A stretch of DNA of 64,000 nt from Schizochytrium sp. TIO01 (GCA_004764695.1 SMSO01000031.1:4263048-4327047); one strand, 5' to 3'; shown: positions 11,214-24,445, counted from the first letter of the stretch. Notes: generated by a model from the letters alone, not told the origin. Numbers and translations: made by a program.

Positions 11214-11976
11214 GCTGGTCTAGCTATCCAAGCGCTTGGAGCACTCGTCAGCCACAGCAGACCGTGTCATTTGGTCGGCAAACTCTTCGCTTGAGTTGAC
11301 CAAGGCACCTCATCTTTATGCATATGTAACGTAACATTCATAGACAGATAGATACACACCACACATACCAGATAGTTTGAGATAACAGGTATCCCCGCGG
11401 CACCTTCACGGACTATGCTGGGCCTGGAACACACAGAACATCTGCTACTGTTCCCCTTGAGGCACTCCTACCAGGGTGGGACGAAGTGGAGGGGTCGCGT
11501 TCTCTATGTACAGCGCGGCCCTGTCTCTTCTGGGTCGCGAGATTGACCTCCCTTTGCACAATCCCAACGTGCGGTCGCCGCCATCGCCACGCACTCACGA
11601 TGCTGCGCAGGCGCCACCCGTTGCGCCGCAGCCCTAACGCTGCTGGGCGTGCGTGCGTGCGTGCATGCACGCGTGAAGAGCCACGCCTGGCCTGCCCTCC
11701 GTTCGCTTCTCCAGTCGCGAAGCTTTCTATCCCTCCCTCAATCGCGGCCGCTGTTCTCAACGGCCAGGCCGAGCAAACTGAGGTATCAATCAGTCTATCA
11801 CGAAATCATTAGTCAATCTATCAGTCAATCTATCAATCTATGTACATATTTGGTGCTTATTTATGTATCTATCTCTCTCTCTGTGTCTGAGAAGACATCC
11901 ATGTGAAGAGACAGAGAGGCGGGAGAGACTGCGCCTCTCTGTCCATCCATATCTGCGGCACGTATTTATTATCTCT

Positions 11977-11979
11977 GAC

Positions 11980-12015
<36 letters not shown>

Positions 12016-12048
12016 CGATTGATTGACTGATTGATTGATCGACTGATT
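11977..12048. repeat. (GATT)n microsatellite with GATC/GACT variants
   Basis: About 18 four-base units, mostly GATT, seen directly. Confidence 0.95.
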
Positions 12049-12150
12049 TTAAAAAATGCAGACGCCCGCAGGGTTTTATGAGAGCAGAATGGCTGAAGAG
12101 GCGCACAGTGGAGGGACTGGAGGCAGGAAACGAGGCTAGAGCCCCTGATT

Positions 12151-12209
12151 GGTGAGTGAGTAAGCGAGTGAGTGAGTGGTGAGTGAGTGAGTGAGTGAGT
12201 GAGTGAGTG
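12151..12209. repeat. (GTGA)n microsatellite with interruptions
   Basis: Repeated GTGA/GAGT units over 59 bases. Every unit looks like a splice donor, so donor predictions here are unreliable. Confidence 0.95.
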
Positions 12210-13898
12210 CTGGCTGCCACGAACTAACTGCATGCAGCAAGCAAGCCAAGCTGCAGGAGCCCGACCACAGGAAAGAGCAGTGTCTCGAACACCTTTCGTG
12301 GAGCAAAGAAGAGCAATATGGCGGTCGGCACAACTTCTTCAATTTATATATATATATATTTTTTTTTTTTTTTTAAATTAATCAATCTAGTTTTTTGTTG
12401 ATTTGTTAGGTGTTATTTTTTAAAATTATTTTTGAAACGCTTTTTAATAAAAGTATTGACCTTTACTGTGATGGTTGTATTTTAATTTTAAAAGTTCTAT
12501 TTTACAATTTAAAATGTATTTAGTTTTAATAATAATAAAAATCATCGGAAAAAATATTTACAGAAAAGCAAGCATATGAAAGAAGGTGGAAGTGAGTGCC
12601 GGAAATAAGAGAAAGAAGATAGAAATCTTCAATCGATTGGGCCTCTGATAATCATGGCTCGGTGTGAACCCTCAACGCAGGATAGCGCATACATGGTGGT
12701 GAGTATCTTCAAGCTCAAGTTCAACTTGAACTAGTCGTTGAGGAAGAAATGTCACGCAGATTAAGTAAGCCGCCTTTGGCAATCTCCATCTTCTTTGTCA
12801 AGCTGCTTGACTGATAGCGATGGACCGCACGTTTCTCTTCTTGCCCCCCTCCCCGTTGAAGCTCGAAGACTCCGGCAGTGAGTGTCTGTCTGATGAGACA
12901 TCTAGGGCAACGAAACGGAATTTGATGAAGATTGAGTGAGCTGGTTTTACTCATTAATTTCTCAAAAAGTGCAGCTGATCGATCCTAATCACGATGATGG
13001 TGATCACGATCACAACTTAACCCGAGGAGCTGAAGTTGACGATTTTAATGCCGTGAGCGAGTGCCTTCGACAATAGTGCTACCTGCACCAGCCAGCACTC
13101 TGGCGCAGGAATTTTTGAGCCCCAAGCTGGTTGGAAGCCTCCCTCCTCGTCTTCTTTACCTGCCTCCAAAATAGAGCGAACGTTCAAGAGGAACAACAAG
13201 AACAACGAGAAAGAAGTGATGATCCCAGCCTTCTGGGCGGAGGCGTCCCGCCCAAGCCTGCACGTCTGCAAGCTCGCTCCTATCCACAAGGTAGCCAGCT
13301 AGCCAGTCAGTCAGACAGCCAGCTAGCCAACCAACCAACCAGCAAGCCTGCCCGCCCGCCCGCCAGCCCGCCTTCCTTCCTTCAGGTTGAATATCCAGCT
13401 TGGTTTCGTATTCTGTCTGTCAGGCTCGAGTGCAGTTGCTGGTGTTCAAAGATTTGACCAGTACCTAGTTAGCTAGTCGTTCTTTCGGTCTCGGGATGCT
13501 AGCTCGCTGCTGCTATCATTGTTCTTCTTTTGTCGCTGCTGTCACCGGCCTATGGAGACCGGATAATGACGGTGCGGAACACCTGTCGTTCATGAATCGT
13601 GCGGTCCTGCGCCCATCCATTTGTATCTTTTCCAATCCCAATAACGAGGCCCACATGCTCGTTCTCCAAGTGCAAGCTAGCACTTACGCAAAGGTGCCAT
13701 CCTCCTCGACAGCCTCGCTCTGCTTCAGCCAGCACCTTGGGCCTGAGGGCGGGCAGGCAGGCGTGGAGCCCACTCACGAGACACAAACAAACGCGCGCAC
13801 ACAGGTAGATTTCTGCCGCTGATGCCTTTTTGTAATCAAGAATGGTTTCAACTCAGATGGCCTCCATCCTGCCTGGCTGTCTGGAAGCTCCGGGGTGG

Positions 13899-13914
13899 CC
13901 AGCCAGCCCGCCAG

Positions 13915-13950
<36 letters not shown>
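13899..13950. repeat. (CCAG)n microsatellite
   Basis: About 13 units, a few of them CCCG or TCGG. A second CCAG array lies at 45988-46016. Confidence 0.93.
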
Positions 13951-13952
<2 letters not shown>

Positions 13953-14090
13953 CCTCGCCTCTTCTTCTCCCAGGCCATGCGGGCGGCTCGCGAGCACGCA
14001 GGAGCGACCGGCTGGATGCGCCCCGCGTCTTCGCCCCTCCTGCTGCTGCAGCAGCTTAGGTGTCTGGCGCCAGCTCATTCATTTGGCCTC

Positions 14091-14195
14091 TCAATTTCAA
14101 ATTTCAAGATACCGCCCAATTTCAAATTTCAAGATACCGCTCAATTTCAAATTTCAAATTCCAAAACACCACTCAATTTCAAATTTCAAAAATAC
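14091..14195. repeat. Minisatellite of about 26 bp, four units
   Basis: Each unit carries TCAATTTCAAATTTCAA followed by a variable part (AGATACCGC, AGATACCGC, ATTCCAAAACACCAC, then the end). Decay increases to the right. Confidence 0.9.
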
Positions 14196-16715
14196 AGGCA
14201 GGCAGGCAGGCCAGGCAAGAAGGAGGAGCTGCTGCAAACACAGACACGGAGAATCCACGCGTCTCAGCGGCAGGGCCATGGCGAAGAGGAGCTCTGGGAA
14301 CATTTGGACATCTGCACGCAAGGCTAGCTCAAGACGATTGCATTTTGGCAGCACGTCTCTCGCGCTTCCTGCTAGTCCTTCCTGGTTGGTTGGCTCTTCA
14401 GGGGCGGTCATTTCACAAGTCGCGCCACCGCGGGGAATGTGGAATGAGTGATCAATCCTCTCGACCCGTTCGTGCGTTGCGCTGCTGCCCACGTGTCTTC
14501 GCGGCGGCCAATCAGCCGCCATCAATCAGTGCATTCTTCGGTCGGTTGATCGGCTGGAAACCTGAATGAATGCAAATAGGATCGTAATTCGTTACTATTG
14601 CCGGATCTCCTTGAATTCGTCGTTCTTAACGCTCGAATGCGTCCATCATGGGCGGCTTTCAAGCACTCTCACCGGTCAGAGGCTATCAGCTAAAATCTTT
14701 CAGCTTCAAGTTGGGTAAAAGCCACAACCTTACTCATCAATCGTTCCACTTTCCAATTAATTGGCAGTTTTTCAAAGTCTGCATCATGTAAATTTGTAGA
14801 ACAAAGCCCCAAAACCTGAGGAATTTATGGTAAATGAACGCAAGCTGGCTGCTTCGTTGATGGCAAAATCGTGTACCACCTTCTCGGTTCTGACTGACCA
14901 TCCAAATGAATTGATTCCTAGTAGATAGGTACATGCGAATGTGATGCTTGGTGCTAATGGATTTCTCAGGCACTTTTATTCAAGGGATCCGTCTCGTCAT
15001 ATCTGAAGTAAATGAAAATACGAAGGATCTGTCTGGTGCTTATTAGTAGGTTCAGATCCTGCTTTCCTTTGCATGTTGGCGCGTCTGCACATAAATAGAT
15101 CCAAGATGGCGGCGCAAGTGCCGTTTAAAGACGCATGCAAGCTGCGCGTGACCCCATTGACGGGCTGCGCTCTATATAACATTTTAGGTCGTGAGAGCCT
15201 GGCCTGCATAGCGTTTCTGCCGACGTTTGGGCTTGACGGAGTTAGGAGATTTCTTCGTTTCATCTTGATCTTCGGGTTCAAGCTCCTCGCAGATTTCTCC
15301 TTCGAGTCTTCGAGATATCTACCCTAAAGATTCCATTTACTGCTGTAGGTCAAAGTGGGCTCGTTTCCTTCGGCGTAACTTTCGCCTTGCCTGCTCTCCA
15401 AGTCTTCAAGGGTTGACTTTTAAGAGTTACGGGCAACTTTGATCGACGAAGAGTACAATGAATCAATCAATCAATTCACGAGCAAGAATCGAGCCTCGTG
15501 GCAATGATGCCCGTGAAGGGAGGGCCCTAAGTTGTTTCCAACGTCTGCGCGAGGGGGCTGCAAAGCGGGCTGGGAAGGCGGCTGCTTCCTACTGGTCGCT
15601 CGGCAAACATTTCGAAACCGCCCTCGCTCTCTCTCGCTCTTGCCTTGAACTCGATAATTGGCAAATCTCTTTCCTGCTTACCCGTAGCGATTAGCGCTAT
15701 TCGCGTCTACCCCTTGAGATTATTTTTTCCAGCCGTTGCGAAAGTGCCGAGGTACCTCTCTTCTCTTCATTAATAATAACAGTAACAATAATTATTTTTC
15801 TTAAAATTTTAAAAGCTAGGACATCATACTACATATTTTTTTTAACTTTTTTTTTAATTTTTTTTAAATTAATTTAAATATTAAAATGTAAACCTCAGGC
15901 TTTTGAAGTCTTTTTAATAAATTTTATGAAAAGAAGGGGAAACGGCCATTTAATTATGGATGGCTTCTTATTAATGAAATAATTAAGATTAATTAGTTAG
16001 ATCGACAGAGAGGAGGAAATGAGAAAGAAAAAGTGCTTCTGTTTGCTGATTGGTTTTTCTCACCAACATTCTTGCGATGCGACAGTCGCGCAAACACCTC
16101 GCTCAAAAGCAGCTGCACTGTGCAGCTCCTCCTTCAAAAGCCACTCAGAAGCCGCAGCAGCGCTCGCTTTCAAGAGTCCGACACGCTTCTCGAGGGAACC
16201 GTCTGCGGCGGGTCAGGATTGCACGGCCCCAAAAGCGCACCGCTCCTCCATGAAGAAGATTGCAGGAGTTCAAATCCTGACGGTGACCGACTGCGGGATG
16301 CATCAATGCATGAATAACGCGAGGCTCCAAGCTGGCGGCTGGAGGGACAACTGTGGGCCCCACTGTGGGGCGGCGAAAGACGCGATCCGTCTCGCGGTCA
16401 CAGAGAGGCAGTGCCGCAGGAAGGTGTGCATGCACACTTCTAGGCTTCGGCTAGCGACAGTCCTATTGCCTCCTGCCTGCGTATAGAGTGCGTACAGGAG
16501 AGTGGCGGGCGGGTCTTTCACTCTCCGTCGGTTGGTGTCCTCTGTACCTACCAAGTATCTATCTATTCAAGCGAGTCATCGACTGCCTTTGCAAAGAAGC
16601 AAAGAAGCAAGAAAGCGAACTGATCACGCGATGGAGGATGCGGACCTCTGATTCGATTGTGATGCCTTCGCTCTGGGTCGGCTCAGCGGCGGCTTTCTCT
16701 CGGACTCGCTCAAGG

Positions 16716-16749
<34 letters not shown>

Positions 16750-17899
16750 CGTCACGCAGGATCGATCTCTCTCTCTTTTCCTCAGCGCTGAGGCGGCCGA
16801 TCGCCGGTCGATGGCGTGAATCGAATCACGGCTGAGCTGCGCTGGGCCGGCGGCGGCGCCATAGATCGTGGATCCAGGTCCAAACCGTCGTCTCTTAGTC
16901 TCTCTTATTCTCTCTTATTCTCTCGTTCACGCGCTGCAGCGCATCCTATTCTAGTTGGCTCAGGCCCTTTCTTTCAACGCGTGCCTCTCTCTCTGTCTCC
17001 ATCTAGGCTTACTTACGTACTCATGTACCACTAACTAACTATCTTCGAGCTCCTTCTTCTACCGCTGCTCCTCACGAGCAGTAGGAGTGGCCTAAGAAGC
17101 GCTAGCAGAGGCCATCCGGTGATCTGCTTTTAGCAATCCAGTCCCCGGGTCTTTCAAAAGGGGGGGACTCTTTCCACTTGGCCGCAGCTCCGGTCTTTGG
17201 AGCCGAAGTTTGCTCGGCTGGAGAGCGCGGGTTTCTGGGCCAACCGCCGCCTGCCTGGCCGCGAGGCCCTGCCTGGGCGGTGCGGCAGCTCTTACTGGCG
17301 AGGGGCCTCTTGCGAGCGGCCGGCAGCTGTTCCTGTCCTCTTCCCGCGAACAGTTGCTTGCTTCGTTCGTTTTAGTGAGAATACTGCGCCGAGAGACACC
17401 ATGCGGCTTCTTTAAGAAGGCGTAAGGAACCCTCCCTAGCTGGCTTTTTTGAAATGGTCAGCGCGTGAGAAAAAAAGATGGGCTTCTTTCTGCAGGGACG
17501 CGCCGCGGGGGGCTGACGGGAGTGGCGTGGCGTGGTGAGAGGCAGAGAAAGCATCTCTCTGAGCCAGGAGGACGAACGGGCTAGAGTTGAGGGCCGACAT
17601 GAACAGGTCTGGGAAGAGAATCCCGCGAGGAAAACAGTTGAGGAGGAAGAAGAAGCGCGAAATACGAGGAAAGTTTCGCCGAGACTGCAGTAAAAAAAAC
17701 GTTTGGCTTCTAGTACTTTTTACTACCTACGCACTATAGATTGTCCGCCTTCTCCAATCTGCTGAGATTAAAAGACTTTTTAAAAGAATGATTGATGGTC
17801 TTTCTATCCTATCCTTTCCTTTTCCTTTCTTTTCTTGTTCTTTTTATGTATAAAGTGGGAAAGTAAGTCTTGGTCAGTGTCAACTTCCTGCAAAAGTCA
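14196..17899. other. Gene desert, continued
   Basis: No supported gene. It holds an AT-rich island (15765-15960), a (CTTG)n array (16716-16749), TCTCTTATTC repeats (about 16895-16925) and GC-rich stretches (16820-17560). Open frames at 16019-16486 and 17178-17425 overlap each other in several frames and have arginine/alanine-rich composition typical of GC-rich non-coding DNA. Confidence 0.45.
16716..16749. repeat. (CTTG)n microsatellite
   Basis: About eight perfect CTTG units. The same motif recurs at 41758-41778 and 42005-42030. Confidence 0.95.
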
Positions 17900-18059
17900 A
17901 GGTTTGTTTTAGACAAGAACGTCATTAGGTAGATATAGCCCACCATGATGCTGACTCGTTAAAACGAATTTATATCAATACCTACCAAGAATTAAAGATT
18001 GAATTTAAAATACTTGGATCTAGGATATTGATGCCTGCAAGATGATCACAAATGAACAC

Positions 18060-18755
18060 TGCCTATGCGTTGTAGTGAGGAAGCTCTAGAGGAGGACCAT
18101 CCTGCCCCCCCCCCCCTCCCAGCAACTCGGTGTTGATCATCTGTGGGCCTTTCCAACAGCGACTCATTTGCCTCGCCTGAACAGTGGACTAATTTCATAA
18201 AACTCGTCGTGAACCTGTGCAGAATCAAAGGTTCACTATTGCACAAATAGCTTCGATGGCTTTTATTTATCTGTCTGGAATCTCTAGTAATGATAACCCA
18301 TAGTCGGGAAGCAATTGATTGACGTTATTTGTGAAATACGATAAAACTCCATCCACAGGGTTACCCATTACTCCTGTATCATGCATCTTGGAAAAGCTTT
18401 CCATAGCCCTACAGTCCCAAACCACTGCGCTAAAAACAGCCAAAGCACGATCGTGCGAGTGAATAATCCTACTTGCAACAGCTCAGTGAACCTCAGTGAA
18501 GCTTCCTAGGGTTCCGCAATATCGCATAAAGAACCGTCACGGAACCGGAACCTTCCGTGCGTTTCGACATGCACATTTCGAGAGTTTGCCATAGTTCTGC
18601 AGCCGTCAAATCGACTCTGCTTAAGTGAAAGAATACAACTGACTTGGTTTCCATGTTCAACTCCACGAACTTACCACAAGTTAACCTGAAAGACAGAGGA
18701 CATTTATGACCATTGCTAATCAATTATGCTCTGATCTACTTGTGTGAAACCTCAA
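18060..18755. repeat. Dispersed repeat, copy A (diverged, ~0.7 kb)
   Basis: It aligns by eye, in the same orientation, with 20930-21665. Shared blocks include GGAAGCTCT, ACTCGGTGTT, TGCAGAATCAAA, GGAAGCA(A/G)TT and GAACC(G/A)T(C/G)ACGGAACC, in the same order with similar spacing. Copy A has a C-run at about 18107-18118 that copy B lacks. The minus strand carries a short open frame (18493-18723) partly alignable with the frame in copy B, so the ancestor may have been coding. Confidence 0.7.
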
Positions 18756-19956
18756 TCAATCAAGTGCTCAAGTTAATCAGTACCAATCGTTGAAGTTGAG
18801 CTATGAGCTTACTGACTTCGCATAAATATGGGCCAAAAGGCTCAACATGAGGCCAATACTCATAAGAGATACACAAGGCAACAGGGGCAGAACCAAGCCG
18901 CGTAAAATAACCATCTTTCAGCACATACGCAGGCAGGTAGTGGGAAACTTGCTTTGTTCAGTAGCTTGATGTAGTTCAGTATAATCACGTTTTCGTTCAA
19001 CACAGCTATTCTTAATTATCTTCATGCACAATAGTCGCAGTAATGATTATTTAGTCCTAAACCTCTCGTGGAGGGCTGTGTCGACTACCGCCCAAAACTG
19101 AAATTGCCATCAAATGTGCCACAATACAACAGGCAAAAAGGAGACAAAAAAATAAAAAATTGCAACGAAAATATGAACCTTTTAAAGTTTATTATAGACA
19201 GGCAGGAAATGTCTGGGGGGAGGTGCTCTGTTCGCTTGGTTTCTTTCTCTCCATACTTCTTTTAGACGTTTTCTTCTTGGAAGATTAATCAGATGTAGGA
19301 TCAGTTGACACTGAGTGATGGAAATTGCGTGCCTTTGCATCCTAGATAGTTTTCGTTGTGTAGCCTCTTTTGAAACTTGTCATTCAGATGGACAGAGGTA
19401 TCGCGCGTAGCTTGAATCAAAGCTGGCGTGGGTGTGCCCTGATACATCAGGATAAACGCCTGGGTGGGTTAATTAGATGTGCATCATTGAGTCCATATTG
19501 AGCCGTTTTTGTAATATTAACAACCTCAAAGTCAATCCCGCCCTCACCCTCACTTAGACGAAATTGTCTCTGGCGTGGCCTGGAAAACATGCATCCCATA
19601 TTGACAAACAAGCAAAGGGAAACTTCTTGCTGCTACTACAAAACGATACGCTGAACAGGTATGTTCGCTTGAAGGGCTTTAATTCTTGAGATTTGCTAGT
19701 TTTGGGTTTGCTGTCCTGCCGTAGTGAAGAATATCGATAGATTTGATGTCTTTAATGGGTTCTACTTGCAAAAGAGTATTATAGGTATTCGTCATGTTCT
19801 TTTGAAGTAGGACTGGATTACCGAAACGTATATAAGGCCAATATAAGGATGTGTAGTAGGTAGGTAATGCTAGATAATGCTAGGTAGTGCTGGTATGTTA
19901 GTAGAATTTGCTCTCTCATTTGCTTTGAAGGTTCGCCATTGGAACGTGGAATGATA

Positions 19957-20071
19957 GTTCGCCGATGGGACGATAGTTCACCGATGGGACGATAGTTCGC
20001 CGATGGGACGATAGTTCGCCGATGGGACGATAGTTTGCCGATGGGACGATAGTTTGCCGATGGGGAGGATA
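19957..20071. repeat. 19-bp minisatellite, six close copies
   Basis: The unit is GTTCGCCGATGGGACGATA, repeated with single-base changes (GTTCACC, GTTTGCC). A diverged unit lies upstream at about 19931-19956 and partial similarity continues to about 20100. The period is not a multiple of three, so minus-strand frames across it give a 19-residue peptide period that is an artefact. Confidence 0.95.
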
Positions 20072-20929
20072 GCTTGTGTGACGAAGGTTCGCCGGCGGAA
20101 ACCTGTCTGCAGTTTGGCGACAGCGAAATACTTCGTAAATCTCCGTCTTCGTGCAGTTTGGCTTTGAGTTGACAACAACAAAAAAGTCCATTCAAAGTTT
20201 CAAAGTTGGGAGCGCGGGATCTCCCCTACTCAAGTAAAAAGCAACAAAATAAAATGCACGAACATTGGATATCACCTAATTAAGATGGACGCATTTAACA
20301 CACATTGGAGGGGCATGGCGAACTTTGATGAAGTTCTTCTCCGACCTATTATTTGGCTTCCTGCCACCAAAAAGTGACCTCACTTTGGAAAAGGATGAAT
20401 GAATATACTTAATCGTGCAATACGACTGGACTATGGATATAAGGCACGCAAATATACTCTATGACAACTCTACTTCAGATGAGAGTTTACAGGTTAAGAA
20501 ATCCATCCCCTACTCTATATTTAAGATCTGCACAGCAAGCATTGAACATCATACCTAAATGAGTTTATTCTAGGCTATTATGTTCAATTTCTATTGTGGT
20601 GTGATCTGAACAGAATACGAGTCTTGTTTATTATTTGTTTATAGGTAGAAGTCTATCTCCTAATTCGACGCCTTGGAAACTCTGAGGGACTCCGACCGAT
20701 CCTTACATGTAAAGAACAATTGAGTCAAAGCGTAACCCGCTTTAATTGTCCAGCCCTACAAACATGTATCTACTCAAAGGAACCATCTCTAAGCTCATAG
20801 TCATCAAGAAATACTAGGCGTCTTTATGTCTTTTTGCCTTATGTTAGAATGAGAGATTGAGAGGTCTTTCGATGACCTTGTGGTGATCAAGCTCTTTCTA
20901 GCTTGCTTGCGGGTGTCGTCAAGTGTATG

Positions 20930-21665
20930 AGCGTCTGGATATTATGGAAGCTCTTGGAGGACCACCTATCCTTTAATACTCGGTGTTAGACATCGTGGGC
21001 TCTTCGATGGCGACCCAATTGCCCTCGCCGGAACCTTGAACTAGCTTTATGATGCTATTTCAATGCGTTCACGATTTTTGCAGAATCAAACGCTATACAT
21101 TGCGCAACTATTTTAGTTCATATTGTATGTCCCCAGTTGCAATATCTTGTGATGGCAACTCATGCTAGCTCCACAGTGAAGTCAGGAAGCAGTTTATCGA
21201 GATCAAATACGGAGAGGTGAAACACTATCTACATGATTATATACATTAATACCATGTATACTGTCTCCAGAACTCGTCTCTGTAGTTCTACGATCGCAGA
21301 CTGCTGCTTCAAAGACTGTAAAAGCAACAATCGCGTCTGTGAACATTCGCCGTCCAGACAGTCCCAGGAACATCAGAGAAGATTCATAGAGTTGTCCAAT
21401 AGCGCATAGAGAACCATGACGGAACCAGAATCTTCTGTGTGCTTTGATGGGTACGTTTCGAAATTTAGACCAGAGGTCGCTTTTGACATTCGAGACTGTT
21501 CTACACATGTGAACTAAGTCACAACGTAGACTGAACTTAATATTCTTTTAATTCAATATCGCTCAGTGTAATTAATAGTCGTCTCAAAGGACAGAGTCCC
21601 ACCACGGATCAACTCAATTCACTGCATATGGAACGTTTGATCGCTTTGTCTTAAACCTCAGTGGC
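20930..21665. repeat. Dispersed repeat, copy B (diverged, ~0.7 kb)
   Basis: Direct-orientation homologue of copy A, offset by about 2.87 kb. The minus strand keeps a longer open frame (21203-21508, about 100 codons) that includes a VPIKAHRRFWFRHGSLCAIG-like segment. The frame starts and ends without recognisable domain boundaries, so I read it as a decayed coding element, not a working gene. Confidence 0.7.
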
Positions 21666-23916
21666 TGAAGAGGTCAATCGAATCAGCATAAATCCTGATT
21701 CGACACTCTGTAACGCTCTCTCTGAAGCTCTTTAAGATACTCCTAATTTTTGTAGCAGTTCTACGCGCTCAGTATTGCGACTGCCTCCTAAGACCGTTCA
21801 AGTTGAGCAGAACAATCTAAATAACCTCTTGGGACACTCTGAAACGTTTTTAAGAGAGTGTTTTAAACGAAGTGTTTTAAACTGCGGGTAGAATGCAGCA
21901 CGTGCAAGTGCGGCTGCCATTTCGTGACCATTTACTTCGATATTGAACTGTTATTTAATCACCTTCGCCACTGATCACCCCTAGCTGACTACAGTGAGTC
22001 TCCAGAAGCGCTTTAACAAGCGGAGAATCTACGCCTGTTTCTGGAAACCGTTTATCACACGCCCTCCACGTTGGCACAAACCAGTACTTACGAATCGCAA
22101 ACTCTCCAATCGTAGAAGTGAGATTCGAAGTTAAGCTTCTATGCGAGACCATTCGTGATAGTCTACATACTAACTAGCCACAATCATAGGCTCTCGCAGG
22201 ATGGTGATTCATGGTATTTAACCCGAACTAGTTGAGAGGCGCGCGAGAGATTCACAACTCCATTAGAAAGTCCTATCTACATGCTAGTAGTCCCGGGAGA
22301 GTACTAACTCTCCAGCTCGCTTGAAGTCGAGAGCGCTTCTTCGAGCGGGTTCCCTTTTAATTTCCAAGAGAGCACGGACTTCCATGAAAAACTCTCCACA
22401 ACAACACTTCTTCCACTATAACTTAGAATTCAAAGAAAACGCGAAGAAACTACCATTTCTAAAGTTTTGATTTTAAAAATAGTTTCAAAATTACTAATAT
22501 TACTTTATAATCACAATTATCCTGAGTTTGTTTTCATTCAAACCTGGCTCCAATGGAGCATGCATGATCTCCATAGCTACAAACAACTTCCATCCATCCA
22601 TGATGGAGAGGATATCAATCCTCAATTCTGCACTCTCGCAAGGCTGCGCCGAGATTCCGAGCTCTTTGCCTGCCCGGCCAGAGTTCGGGTTGGCCCTGCC
22701 TGCCTGCCTGCCTGCCGAGCAAGTCAGTGATCGGCGGCGTTGTTGTGCACGGCGCTGGCGGCAGTGGAGAACCTTGCAATGATCTTCAGGACAGCGGAGG
22801 AGAGAACGAAACGGGTGTTCTTCTGCTCTGCTCTTGCGCAAGCAGGAGAATCTTCTCGAGGCTGCATCGAAGGAATTCAATTCACACCTCGCAGAGCAGA
22901 TAAGACTCAGTCAGGCCTCGCCAAAGCTCGGCCATGCCTGAGGCAAGAGCCCGCGTTGATGTCAATCATCTCAGTGGCGGAGCGAGGACTTGGTTGGGAT
23001 TCTGTCCGTATCGCATTGGTTTCACCGACCTCGAGGAATGAATGAATATCTTTGGCCTGTCTTGGTCTCCGTCTCCGTTTTCTCGTACTGTCTCGTGTGG
23101 CTGCCGCACAGAGAGAGAAGAGAGGCAGATGATGGTGACGGCGATCGCCCTGGGCGGGTGGACAGATGCGTCTTCGACTGAGTTGGAATCTGAGGATTCG
23201 GTAGTCTTCATTCCCTCCTTCCCTCCCTCCAGAAAGAAAGAAGCCTGTGCACCTGCGTCCAACTTGGAGCTCCAACTTCAACTTCAAGTTCATGTTTTCA
23301 AGCGCGGCCTGCCCGAGTGAATTTAGGTGGTTCCTAGCTGCCCAAGATCGTCCATCGCCGTGTCGTGGTATCGTGCCGGCATCCGCTGCGATCGCTGTGG
23401 CCGTCCAACGTCAAGCAAGCAAGTTCCCTCCCGCCAGCCCGAGCCCTCCGGGTTGCAGGATCCTCGTGATGCGCGAGGCGCTTCAGTTCTTTCTCAGCAG
23501 CTGCTGCATCTGAACAAGTGCCGCTTGTCGAGACGCTGCGTCTGGCTGGGCTCCTCAGGCTCCGGCTCGAAGATCAATCAGCCAGCCAGCTTCAAGGTTC
23601 TTGACTGGCCTGGACACGTACCTACTTCGCCGAGTTCGTAAGCCTGCCCGTCTGTTTGTTGCCAGATTTGGTACCTCACAGCCCCTCCTCGAGTATTCGA
23701 GAACGAGCGCCGGCTCGGAAGATCTCCTCCTCCCAGGTGGAGCGCCCCTGCGACCAGCAAAGCCTTCATCTGCACCTCGCTCATGATCGATGATGGTCTG
23801 CCACCGTGTCCACCACCATCGCGCCCAAGTTATCCAAATCCTTCAGCCAATTCAAATTCCTCAATTCCTAAGGAAAAGACGCCCTCTGAAAGATCCATCC
23901 TTTCGCTCCTCCCTCA

Positions 23917-23970
23917 GTAAGTTAGTAAAAGTTAGTAAAAGTAAGTAAGTAAGTTAGTTAGTTAGTTAGT

Positions 23971-24018
<48 letters not shown>

Positions 24019-24044
24019 GAGTTAGTCAGTCAGTCAGTTAGTAA
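23917..24044. repeat. Compound (GTAA)(GTTA)(GAAA)(GTCA) microsatellite
   Basis: Successive tetranucleotide arrays abut one another: GTTAGTAAAA units, GTAA, GTTA, a long GAAA run (about 23971-24018), then GTCA/GTTA. Each array differs by one base from its neighbour, which suggests stepwise conversion of one array into the next. Confidence 0.95.
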
Positions 24045-24445
24045 GAGCCTCTATCCACTCACTAACCAGCTATAGTAGCTAGCCAGCCGCTACCAACTAC
24101 TAGTACCTAGCTATAGAACAAGCGCCGGCGGTGGGGACAGACGCGCTGCGTCCAGGAGGGAGGGCCTGAGGCCGACCGCCTTGCGGGTCTTGGGCCGACG
24201 TAGCAGCAGCCTGGCGAGAGAGGACGGAGGAAGGCAGAGGGCTCTGGGAAGGGCGGCGGAAGGCCTCTTCTGGTGGGCAAAGATGCGCTGGAGAGGGGGG
24301 CGAGGCAGCTGCGGCGAGATCAGCGCACGAACAGACGCCGCGGCAGAGGCAGAGCAGGTTGGTTTGTTTGATTGTGTTGTTTTTCGTTTTTTTAAATAAA
24401 GATTTTCTTTCGTTTTTTTAATTTTCTTTCTGCTTGATGTTTTAG

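Larger units (their letters stand above)
11214..13898. other. Gene desert with several tetranucleotide arrays and one long AT-rich island
   Basis: It contains a GCGT repeat (11648-11664), ATC-type repeats (11790-11850), a (GATT)n tract (11977-12048), a (GTGA)n tract (12151-12209) and an AT-rich island (12345-12560). A short region at 13300-13390 repeats CCAG/CAGT/CCCG units. A 7-bp-armed palindrome AGTTCAACTTGAACT lies near 12718. No supported gene. Confidence 0.5.

Noticed and set aside
13822-14451. 209-codon plus-strand frame
   Set aside because: It runs through the CCAG microsatellite and the 26-bp minisatellite; three frames are open at once, so openness reflects composition.
16190-16285. 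AGTTCAAATCCT, resembling a tRNA B box
   Set aside because: No A box, no pairing acceptor stem, and the canonical G53-C61 stem does not form.
19818-20195. Minus-strand frame with repeated PIGELSSHRRTIVPSANYR-like peptide
   Set aside because: Produced by the 19-bp minisatellite read in rotating frames; several frames are open.
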